From Cymbidium sinense (Eukaryota > Streptophyta > Magnoliopsida > Asparagales > Orchidaceae), in assembly GCA_021442155.1 (NCBI GenBank), contig CM038229.1:98371271-98435270 (forward strand): a stretch of 64,000 nt of DNA, in the 5' to 3' direction. The position numbers were made by a program, and so were the translations under genes. The notes beneath the pieces were generated by a model. That model was not told where the DNA came from. It did no database searches and saw only the letters and a program-made list of their open reading frames with translations. This document shows positions 48,420 to 58,210 of the stretch, piece by piece. The first letter of the stretch is position 1, and every line of letters begins with the position of its first letter.

Positions 48420-49550
48420 TCAAGGGTGGATCACCTCTCACCGGAGGATGAACCCCTCTAACCGAGGTGGTCTCTCTTTTCGAGGGGAAGAGGAGGGAAA
48501 GATCACCAACTCTACCGTTGACATGATTGACCTCGAACTTACCTTTATGGTTCTTTTTCTCAAACGCGATTGTTAAGAAAGATGAATCATCAAAATCAAA
48601 AGAAGTAGCACCATCCCTTAAAGGTGTGTCAAGAACCCGCTTATTTCACTAAAAAATAAAATAAAATATAATTAAAATCAATCCGTAGACATTATTTGAA
48701 CGATATTTGAGAAACAATCATTTCATGAAGGAACTCGTTAAGAGAAAATTATGAAAAATCATAACACAACTAAAATGTGTTGAGATTTATCATGTTAGAG
48801 ATCAAGTCGGATTATTATGTATAACAAATGTGTTATACATAAAATTATTCATCAAAGTGAATGGGGTCTAATTCCATTTTAAGAAAAAAATTATCATTTT
48901 GTCCACCAATTTACAAAATAAAATTGGTGTGAATTCTGTTATGCAGTTATGATGAAAATATTTTTTTATCAACGATAAGAATAAGCACCCTTGGATGTTC
49001 ATTATGAAGAAATACATTATTGCTAAAATCCTCCACCGGTTCTTTCGGAGGAATTATTTTAGTCAATTTAAAAATTCTTCCCGATCCAATCAAGAAAATC
49101 TTCAATGAATGGATGAAAGTCGCACAAAAAATGCGACTATCAACCCAAGAATAGCCTACTTTTTTTACTAATCAAATTCTATGGATTTGGTTCGGAACAT
49201 AACTCTTGGAAAGGACCCTTTCAATCAATTGATCCTCCAAAACAATTCTCATTAAAATGGTGGAATGATTAATGTTGAGAACAAGTTCAAGCAAATCCGG
49301 ACCATCATCAAATCTTATGTGGAACTAACTATTCCTCAAAAGATTTTTAATTTTGAGTTATCGAAGAAGTTCTTGATAGCATCAAAGCGAAGATATCCGC
49401 ATGAAAATGAAATCCAACACAAGGATTGTTTGAGAAAATGTACTAAGCCCGCAAAAGTCTTTAAGCATTCTATCTACTTTTGCATGATAGGCGAATCATC
49501 GAAGATGTTGAAGTGAAATCCAAAAATTAGTGGATTTAATTATTTCCGCA
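48420..49550 (+). pseudogene. downstream polyprotein/ORF2 region, copy 1, unrecognised
   Basis: Aligns with 55810-57000 in copy 2. An open piece of 83 codons (49265-49516) contains YVELTIPQKIF and EVLDSIK-like text in a neighbouring frame. In petuvirus-like genomes a poorly conserved C-terminal domain follows RNase H; I cannot name a function. Confidence 0.45.
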
Positions 49551-49629
49551 ATTATTTCGGCACTCAATTCGATTTGACATAAATCGATTTATGAAAAGAT
49601 AAAATTACTTTTGTGTTGTCTATCATTAT

Positions 49630-49830
49630 TGGAATCTCTTTATAATTGTAAAGAGTTTTAGGTCAAGATTATTGGAATCTCTTTACAACTATAAAGAGTG
49701 TTAAGCCATATAACTTTAAAAAAGTTATTCTCTATTATTATATCTTTACTTAAAGCTTAAATAAAGTTATTATATTATGTTTATTATTTTGGTGTCCTTC
49801 TCCTCCTATATAAGGAGGCCTCGTCTTGTA
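49630..49830 (+). promoter_or_regulatory. pararetroviral promoter region, copy 1, with duplicated hairpin and TATA box
   Basis: Two copies of TATTGGAATCTCTTTA stand about 43 bases apart. Each is followed by a palindromic stem of the form CTCTTTA-n6-TAAAGAG (49636-49655 and 49679-49698). Downstream is a TATA box, TATATAAGG (49807-49815), framed by CCTCC and GGAGG. This is the position of the full-length-transcript promoter in caulimovirids. In copy 2 the hairpin pair is kept (57052-57070 decayed, 57092-57111 intact) but the TATA box is gone. Confidence 0.6.
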
Positions 49831-49944
49831 TTCAGGGTGTTCATTTCTTTTTCTCTTATTGTGCCTTCCTAGTCTTCTCTTACGGTGTTTTGAAGTATGT
49901 AAAATTGAGTAAGTATTTAATAATAAACAAGTTTGTTTATTTCG

Positions 49945-50315
49945 ATCATTTGTTGATTAAAATCTAAAGTCGATCAATTAGTAAAAGAAAAAATTTCTTG
50001 ATCATGAGAAAAATATAAGAAGAATTATTGAAAGAATATCTTCAAGAAATTCATCTTACGCCTTATTAAAACCTTTTTCAATCTCCTCTTAAATTTACTT
50101 TTAAGTTAGGACCTAATATTCTTAAATTTAAGAATCATTCTCTAGGGAACTTAGAGGATGAATCATCTAATGAATCACAAGAATCACTAATAAATTTATG
50201 AATGACCGAAGAAATACAAGATGTATTTCAAAATCTTCAAATTCAATTTATGCTTAAGATAAAGAAAATATCTTATTCTAAAAAGAATTTAGATAAACAC
50301 TATTATAAGAGATAG
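49945..50315 (+). pseudogene. displaced coat-protein N-terminal fragment
   Basis: This matches 44985-45360 of copy 1 and 52187-52555 of copy 2, with shared text such as ATCATTTGTT, AAATCTAAAGTCGATCA, AGAATCATTCTCTAGG and GAGGATGAATCATCTAATG. It lies between the tail of copy 1 and the movement-protein region of copy 2, where it does not belong in a linear genome, so it marks a rearrangement. Confidence 0.8.
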
Positions 50316-51850
50316 TCGTATTAGAGCCATGATTTATAATGCTGAAATTTCATCAAAGTCGTTAGAATTGTTGAACTCTTATAAATACTTGATTGGATAT
50401 AATGACATCATGATAAATCTTTTGCATTTATAATCAAAATGTTTTCACAATCTTTCAATATAATCCTTACTTCGTCGCATATGATAGTAATTCTAGTGTT
50501 TGAGTTGTAAGTCCTATTTATGTTGAGTGTTTTAGATTTACCGAAAATTATGAATTTATTTTATTATAACTCAAAATTGTTTGATTTATTTATTAAGCTT
50601 CTTTATCTGTTGAATTCTTTCCCTGCTCTTGACTCAAATTCTAATCTTATGATTAGAAATTCAAGAAATAATAGTTTAATTAAAAATGTTGAATTAATGG
50701 AGTTTTCTTTAAATAAAGAAGACCTAAATAAATGGTTTTACTAAAATCGATAAATCCCTAATTTATCAGTATGTGCCTTTGATTTCAAAGGAAAAACCTC
50801 CGCTCGCATCTGGTAGAGCAATCAATCACAATAGGTCAAATAGATAAAATTATTTATCAATTAATTTAAGAAGATTTGTATAGTTATATGTAAGACTATA
50901 AGTATATTCATATTGAATGATACAAATAACATTCAAATCTTTAACTTTAAAATAATTTAATGTTTCCATCCTTGCTGCTTAAGAGATAGTGCCTTAATTG
51001 GGCTCAATCTCTCATGGGTGTTATCGAAACTAGTCTATGTAACCAATTTACTTTAATGTTTTTCCAAATTTAAGTTTATCTTTAATTGATATAAATCTTT
51101 TGAAGCAATCAAGTTGTAATTACAACTTTATGGATATAATTTTCTTCCGTGATCTAAAACTATTGTACTAAGTTTCAAATTATACTGGGTTCTCTCATGG
51201 GTGTTATCGAAACTAGTCTATGTCACGACCATTTTACTTTAATATTTTTCCAAATTTAAGTTTATCTTTAATTGATATAAATCTTTTGAAGCAATCAAGT
51301 TGCAATTACAACTTTATGGATATGATTTTCTAGGATCTAAAACTATTGTACTAAGTTTCAAATTATACTTACGGGTTCTCAATACTCTAAATCCTAATGT
51401 TAAAAGGTTGTTCACCACTGAGTGAATAATTTAATTGAAACAAATCATAGCTTTCATATAGCAATTAACGAGTTATTAAATGGAATGAGGTGGTTTCTTG
51501 AATCTTGGATAATATCTTCGCCACGCCTAGACCCTCCATTAACCAAGACATCAATCGATAATCCAAACATCTCGATGGCATGTAGATGTTAGATTTAATC
51601 CTCAAAGATTTATAATTCTTCCTAGAGTTTCTTTACCTTCGAAACTTCGATAAGATCGAGATCCATGTTCTCCTACACATAGAAGAATCATCAATTGAAG
51701 CAATTCAATTAAATCATAATAATCTTTACCATCTAATGAGAGAAAATAAATCTCCTATTCATTCAAATGAATTTTAGTATTAATGAATTATCAAATAGGA
51801 TCTAAGTTTACGAAGACTATTTTAAGAGATTATAGATAACCTAAATATGA
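50316..51850 (+). pseudogene. movement-protein region, copy 2
   Basis: Position at the 5' end of the polyprotein suggests the movement protein, which opens plasmodesmata in plant viruses. The readable open piece (50520-50744) is Lys/Leu/Asn-rich with KEDLNKWFY at the end; I identify it by place and not by motif. It carries the tandem duplication at 51010-51380. Confidence 0.55.
51010..51380 (+). repeat. 183-bp tandem duplication inside pararetrovirus copy 2
   Basis: The text from TCTCATGGGTGTTATCGAAA at 51010 is repeated at 51193 and runs to about 51380 with few changes. Copy 1 has this part deleted, so it cannot be compared. Confidence 0.9.
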
Positions 51851-53480
51851 TAATTTCTCAAAGTTGTAAAGAAATACTTGAAACTCAAAGAATCGAAATA
51901 TATATTTTGATGAAATGACAAAAAGAAACAAGAAAAAAATGCAACAATTTTCTTTGTAGTCGGTTCTTTAAAATTATACTTAATTCAAAGCTTATGCTTT
52001 TAAGCAACAAAAAATGGCTAAATGAGCAAGACAAAGTGGTGGAAACCCCATATTCTCCACCAATTGCGAATAGTTGATGATAAATTTCTTGATATTACTT
52101 TTGGAAAAATTAACCGATCCTCAAGCTTTAAAGAATTTATTATAATTAAACAACTTAATTATAACAATAGTTCTCCAAATTATTTATCATTTGTTTAGAT
52201 TAGAATCTAAAGTCGATTAGTCAAAGAAAAATTTTCTAATTAGGAGAAAAATATAAGAAGAATTATTGAAGGAACATCTTCGCCTTATTAAAATCTCTTT
52301 TCAATCTCCTCCTAAACTTATTTTTAAGTTAGAACCTAATAAATAAGATATTCAAGATTTAGTCCTTAAATTTAAGAATCATTCTCTAGGGACCTTAGAG
52401 GATGAATCATCTAATGAATCACTAGATGAATTAATGAATGACCAAGTCAAGAAATACAAGATGTATTTCAAAATCTTCAAATTCAATCTCCTCTTAAGAT
52501 ATATAAAATATCTTATCTTGAAAAGAATTTAGTTAAACACTTATAAGTGACCAACTCCTCAAGATTTACTCTTTGAGAAATCTACCGATTTTCTCGAACT
52601 CTTATGATTGTAATTCTCTTTTGAATGAAATATTGATGGACTAAGCATCAACTTCATCAAACTCTTACCGTATGCTAATGTTTGCATTACTTTTGAGACC
52701 GCATATCGATCTCCTACTCGAGCAAGTACTGTACTATCATTCGGTTCTCATGAATGTTAAAAGGCTAGTGGATCATTATCTCTCTAAGAACAAAATGACA
52801 ATTTACTTAGTGAAATCGATCTTAATACAAATAGTATTCCCAAAGACCAACAAAAGCCAAATGAAAATAATGTTTACAATTTGATCCAAGCCATTACGGA
52901 TCATTTTGTTGTGATTGGAGACCTAGGAGAAAAGACTGGTTCCTTACTCTAAAATTAAGATGTCCATCTCTTACACATTTTAGATGGTACAAAGATGTTT
53001 TCTTGCTCGTGTTATGACATTACATGATGTCAATAGCTTACATTAGAAGCAAAAAATTCATTGAAGGACTTCTTAAGAAAAGGTAGTCGATCTTCGCTTA
53101 TTCAATGGTTCAATATCATATGAAGCATACACATATGAAAATCTTATATCCGCTTATATTAACACGGATTTAACATTTTGTTATGATATAAGACTAAACA
53201 ACCAAATCGAGAACGCCTAAAACAACAACTCGGTGAATTTTGAGCAATTTGCTGTGATCCTCCTTCGGTAAGATCTTCTTCCGGGAAGAAAGGTAAGCAA
53301 AAGAAGATTTTAAAAATAAGCGGATTAAGAGGTTTTCTAAAAGTACTAAAGCTTATAAATCTAAAACTTCAAATAAAAAATCCAAAAGGATATTAAATGT
53401 TATAAATGTGGTCATATGGGTCATTATGCTAATGGATGTCACAAAAAAAAGTTAAATGAATTATAAATTGATGAAGGGTT
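51850..53480 (+). pseudogene. coat-protein region, copy 2
   Basis: Caulimovirid capsid-type region, assigned by its zinc knuckle and place. Pieces before the knuckle include LGTLEDESSNES (52390-52430), RLMFALLLRPH-like text (52672 onwards), NNVYNLIQAITDHFVVIGDL (52867-52925) and a run of Lys/Ser-rich text. Several frames. Confidence 0.65.
53398..53439 (+). pseudogene. CCHC zinc knuckle, copy 2 (intact motif)
   Basis: C-x2-C-x4-H-x4-C with all four ligands (Cys codons at 53398, 53407 and 53437; His at 53422). A basic KKK stretch follows. This knuckle binds genomic RNA in caulimovirid coat proteins. Confidence 0.85.
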
Positions 53481-54059
53481 AAAACAAACTCATGAAGATT
53501 ATTTTAACTAATTTGAGAAAGATTTATCAAGAAGAAGATAATGAAATCTTATTATCCTCTTATGATGGAGAAAAATTGAATGTTATAACTCTTGCCATTA
53601 AAACAGATTATTATAAAATATTATAGAAATATCGATCTTTTTTACCCTTACTTTTGATCAAAAGACCTTATTAAATTCTTAGGTCAAGTAGATAATTTAT
53701 CTACTCAAAATAAGATTATTAAAGTCTTAAATGAAAAGAAACTGATAAAACTTTTTTCAAATTTTTTATATACTCTATGAAAGAAGTATATAAGAAAAGA
53801 AAAGAATATTCCCTCAGAAGTATTTCTAAATGATTTGAAAAAGGAAATAAAAAATTTACAACAAGAAATTAGAGATGTCAAAGTTGAACAAGATCGATGA
53901 ATAAATGGATAATAGATTTAGAAATAAATCAAGATCCGATTTATTCACAAAGAAAACCTTGGTGACAATCTTGAAACTTTTGAAAATAAAGAACATGGAT
54001 TCAGAGTATTAAGACAATATATCAAAAATAGTATATTTTTATAAAATTAATTATCAATA

Positions 54060-54310
54060 AATAATTTATTTTACCAAATCTACGGCCGACAAGTGGCAGA
54101 TTTAAATTGTATCTAAGGATGATTAATATCTTCTAAATATTTTGAAAAAACACTTAAGCTAAAAGTCGATGGAGAAACCCTATAGATTGATTATAAATTA
54201 ACTTCTATAGCAATCTATCGGATGATATTTGCATCCATATACTATTTTATTAGTTAAGAACACAACATATTATTTTGGGAGCACCATTCATTCTCAAAAT
54301 AATGCTTATA
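54060..54310 (+). pseudogene. protease remnant, copy 2
   Basis: ADLNCI at about 54097-54114 and SKYFEK near 54131 fit the start of an aspartic protease region after the active-site loop. ILGAPFIL at about 54272-54295 fits the conserved end block. The catalytic Asp codon itself is not readable. Confidence 0.55.
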
Positions 54311-54699
54311 ATTAAAATTTATGATATCGTAATACATTGTGAAATGTGGGTTGAAAAGGTTATATTCGATTTATCACCAATCCTAAAGAAATAATTATAA
54401 ATGAAATGAATAGACTTGATAATAAGTCATGCATATAAATTACTTAAAAGAAGAAATTTTGATTTAACCATTAAATAAAAAAATCTCTTCTCCATTTATT
54501 CAAAATAAAATTCAATCTTGCCTTTAGGATATCCAAAATTTATCTCGTGGTAACAACCCAATAGCTTTTGAAATCATAAAATTCACTCGGAAACTCACGC
54601 ATACATATACTTTCAATGAACGTGACATTCCTACTAAGGCTCGCCCTTGTCAAATGAATGAGCATTATCTTGCTTTTATGTAAAACGAGATTGAATTAT

Positions 54700-55330
54700 T
54701 AGATTAGGGAATAATTCAACAATCCTATTCACCATGAAGCTACACCGCTTTTATGTCATGAATGCAAATGAAAAGGGAAAGAGGAAGGTGAGATTTGTAA
54801 TCAATTACAAGCCTTTTAATAAAGTCCTTAAATGGATCAAATATCCTCTTCCCAATAAAAGAGATTCGCTTAATGTGACTCAAAGTAAGTCTTTTCTAAG
54901 TTTGATTTAAAATCGTTACTAGCGATTCAAATTCAAGAAGTATATAAGACCGCTTTTACTATTCCATTGGTCATTATGAATGGAATGTTATGCCATTTGG
55001 GTTTAAAATATCGGATCGAAATTCAACATATTATGAATAATATATTTGAAAATTATTTTCAATATATTTTGTTTATATTGATGATGTTCTTATATTTTCT
55101 AATTTCATAGATAAACATTTTAATTATTTAAAATATTTAAATGATTTATACAAAAAAAAAATAGTTTAGTCATCTCTTTTCCAAAATCAAATTATTTCAA
55201 ACCAAATAAAATTTTTGGGATACAACATTTCTAATGGATATATTATTCCTATTAATATAAGCATATAATTTGCAAATAAATTTTCGATATTATCCTTAAG
55301 AAAAATCACAAAAGATTTTGGTGCTTTAAA
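54700..55330 (+). pseudogene. reverse transcriptase remnant, copy 2
   Basis: Readable pieces: RFVINYKPFNKVLKWIKYPL (54790-54850), then frame changes, WNVMPFGFK (54984-55010), IMNNIFENYFQYI and the catalytic YIDD followed by VLIFSN (55074-55103). Presence of both MPFG and YIDD makes this the best preserved RT piece of the window, but breaks in between prevent function. Confidence 0.9.
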
Positions 55331-55369
55331 TTATGTTGTTGATTTTTATCAAAATTTAAAACAAGATGC

Positions 55370-55800
55370 CTCACCACTTTTGATCGTTTAAAGAAAAGTC
55401 CATTGTCATGGATAGATCCGCACACCATGACATAAAAAATTAAAAAAATGTGTCAAATCTACTTTGTCCCTTGACCTCGATAGCTTTAAAATCATTGAAA
55501 CCGATGCATCGATCTAGGTTATGGTGGTATATTAAAACAATGAAGTAATTCTAAGGAAGAATTAGTCCGCTTTACTGGTCGATGGAATCCCACTCGATTA
55601 AATATTTCATCATCAAAAAAGAAATATTCTCTTGTAAAATGCATTTTAAATTTGAAGATGATCTTCTCAATCATGTATTGATATATTATTGAAAAGGATG
55701 TCAAAATTTAGTTTCTAAATAAATTTTTTACTTCGGCAGCTCAACCGTCTGTCTTGGATTTCAATTGAATTCAAAGGTTCTCCTAACACCCGTGATTTTT
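55370..55800 (+). pseudogene. RNase H remnant, copy 2
   Basis: Text parallel to copy 1 (47940-48410): TDASI and YGGIL near 55503-55530, KKEIFSCKMHF-like text near 55620-55650, then the end of the domain before the RG-rich downstream part. Confidence 0.65.
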
Positions 55801-55809
55801 TAACCCGTG

Positions 55810-57000
55810 AATTTTACAGACAATCGGGGTGGATCACCACCGGAGGATGAACCCCTTTAATCGAGGTGGTCTCTTTTGAGGGAGAAGATGGAGAGGAAAG
55901 ATCCGCCAACTCTACCATTGGCATGATTGAATTTAACTTATTTTATGGTTCTTCTTCAAACGACCGATGAGAAATGTGAACCATCAAAATCAAGAAGCAA
56001 CCATCTCTTAAAGATGTCGTTGTTCAAAACATGTTTATTTCACCAAGAAATAAAATAAAATATTATTGAAATCAATCTTTCATATTATTTTATCAATAAT
56101 CCGTACATTATTTGAATGATATTTGGGAAATAATTTTTTCCTTAGAAGGAAATGTAAGAAAAATTATGAAAATCCTAACACAACTAAATTGTAACAGATT
56201 TATTATGTTGTGAGATCAAGCGGTTAGATTATTAAGTATAGCAAATGTGTTATACATAAAATCATTTATCAAAGTGAATTGGGTCTAACTCCATTTCAAA
56301 AAAAAAAATTATCTTTTGTCCACAAATTTACAAAACAAAATTGATGTAAATTACCGGTGTTATGTGCAAGTTATGATGAAATATTTTTCTTATTAATGAT
56401 AATAAGAAGTACTGGATGTTCATTATAAAAAAGATATTATTTAAAGATCTTCCGGCATGGTTCTATCACTGGAATTACTTTGGTCTGAATTTAATATTCT
56501 CCCCGATCCGATCAAGGAAATCTTTAATGAATGGATGAAAGTCGATCAAAATGCGGACTATCCAAAAAGAATGATTCAAGGGTAAAACCTAGCCTACTTT
56601 TTTGCGATGCCAAATCTCATGGATTTGGTCGTAACTCTTGGAATGGACCATTGGTCCTCCATAATTCTTACTAAAATGGTAGAATCGAGATTAATGTTGA
56701 GGACAAGCTCAAACAAATCCGACCATCATCAATTCTTATATGGAATTAATTATTCCCAAAAGCCTATTTTGAGTTATCAAGAAGTTCTTGATAGCATCAA
56801 ACGAAGATATCCGTGTGAAAAGCGAAATCCGACCTGATTGTTTGAGAAAAATGTCAAGCCCGGTTTGCAAAAGTCTTTAAGCATTCTATCTACATTTGCG
56901 ATAGTGGCGAATCATCGAAGATGTTGATGTGGAATCCACCGGCGAAAATTAGTGGATTCAATTATTCCCGTAGCTCTAAATTGTTGCTTTGACATAAATC
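55810..57000 (+). pseudogene. downstream region, copy 2, unrecognised
   Basis: Aligns with 48420-49550. Readable pieces: IPDPIKEIFNEWMKVDQNAD-like text near 56500-56560, HGFGRNSWNGP near 56618-56650, and the open piece 56607-56837. No named domain recognised. Confidence 0.45.
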
Positions 57001-57340
57001 AGCTTTATGAAAAGATAAAGCTACTTTTGTGTTGTCTGCCATTATTGGAATCTCTTTACAATTTAAAAAGTTTTAGGTCGATTATTGGAATCTCTTTACA
57101 ACTATAAAGAGTGTTAGAGAAAGTTATTCTCTATTATTATGCCTTTGCTTAAAGCTTAAGCAAAGTTACTTATTTTATTACCTTTGCTTAAGGAGGTATC
57201 ATCTCTCGTATTCGGTGCTCTTTTCTTTTCTCTCTTCCTCTATGTGCCTTCCTAGTCTTCTCTTACGGTGTTTTGAAGTCCTGAAAAATTGAGTAAGTAT
57301 TTAATAATACAAAAGTTTGTTTATATTCCTGGTTTTATTT

Positions 57341-58210
57341 TCTATCATTAAAATTGAGAGATAAAGTATTTTTCTTAAAATATGGAAGAATCATTACCCC
57401 AAATATTCAACAAGTTTTCTGCTTTCTCCCCTCAAGAAGTTTCCCAAGCTTCCCCATGTTCTCTCTAAATCAAGATAGTGTTCAACATATTGTGGATCGA
57501 GCAAAATAGGCCCAATGCTTTCAGGAAGCACTTGATTGTATTGTTTTGTAGGTGAACTATACTCCCAATTTCTCTACGGTTGACAATCCCACCACATTTT
57601 GGTATATCTAATGACATTAGGTTAGAAGATGATTCTATTAGCTATTTAAACCCATCTTGAATCGTGTGGTAGAAATAAAAAAATTTTCATGGAAAGTCTC
57701 ATTACTTTTTTTCTTTAGCTAGTTATTTTGAAAGTGGGTCATCCGAATGGGAAACCGATTATGATATATGATTGAGGCTCTTGAGAGAAGTTGTTGAACT
57801 GAAACTTAATGCCTATGGACTTTAGATTGTGCTTATTCTCTAACCTCAAGAGTTACATCTTACCCAAGAAGGTACAATGGAGATTGATATTGAAGTTTAT
57901 GGTGAAGAAGTGCATGGTGAGGAAGGAGATTCTTCTACATGAAGCTTGTGGATTTACATTCTACTTCGGAAGATAATTGTAATCAAGAATCATAAAGTTG
58001 ACTCCACGGGTTTCTCTTCTAACTTTTCTTTTGCCATAGATTATCTAGCTTTGTTTTTGTAATTACTCTAATTTTATTCTTGTTGTTAGTGTATTAGTTA
58101 TTTAATTTTGGCTCTTGTGGGTAATTTTATGGAATGAACTCTAATTTTGTGCTTCTTTCTATTTGAAGCCTTAGACTAATGTTTTATCTTTTTATATTAA
58201 TGAAATTTTA
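57341..58210 (+). mobile_element. third pararetroviral 5' leader/ORF start piece
   Basis: After the tail of copy 2 the leader text at 57355-57420 repeats that at 44203-44270 and contains a Met-Glu-Glu-Ser-Leu-Pro start (57382) open for about 28 codons. Further pieces in nearby frames (FWYISNDIRLEDDSISYL near 57598-57655; SYFESGSSEWETDYDI near 57722-57768; IDIEVYGEEVHGEEGDSST near 57880-57940) look like one decayed acidic ORF. Sequence after 57420 has no second copy in the window, so I cannot tell whether it is viral 5' coding sequence or host DNA. Confidence 0.45.

Larger units (their letters stand above)
44203..49940 (+). mobile_element. endogenous pararetrovirus copy 1 (Caulimoviridae), rearranged
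   Basis: A decayed integrated copy of a caulimovirid genome. Order: short 5' leader (44203-44270, also at 57355-57420), N-terminal movement-protein region (about 44290-44640), coat-protein region with a damaged zinc knuckle (45969-46011), protease (about 46640-46880), reverse transcriptase (47300-47760, YIDD at 47636-47647), RNase H (47990-48410), downstream region (48420-49550) and promoter/tail (49600-49940). Against copy 2 about 1.2 kb of the movement-protein region is deleted near 44640. The single-polyprotein order resembles petuvirus/florendovirus genomes; the genus is an inference. Stops and frameshifts throughout. Confidence 0.85.
49941..57340 (+). mobile_element. endogenous pararetrovirus copy 2 (Caulimoviridae), with misplaced coat-protein fragment at its start
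   Basis: A second caulimovirid copy joined head-to-tail to copy 1. It begins with a displaced piece of the coat-protein N-terminal region (49945-50315), then movement-protein region (50316-51850, with a 183-bp tandem duplication), coat-protein region (51850-53480) with an intact zinc knuckle, protease (54060-54310), reverse transcriptase (54700-55330), RNase H (55370-55800), downstream region (55810-57000) and promoter/tail (57000-57340). It is the longer of the two, about 7.4 kb, close to a full genome length. It is multiply broken and cannot encode a full polyprotein. Confidence 0.85.
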
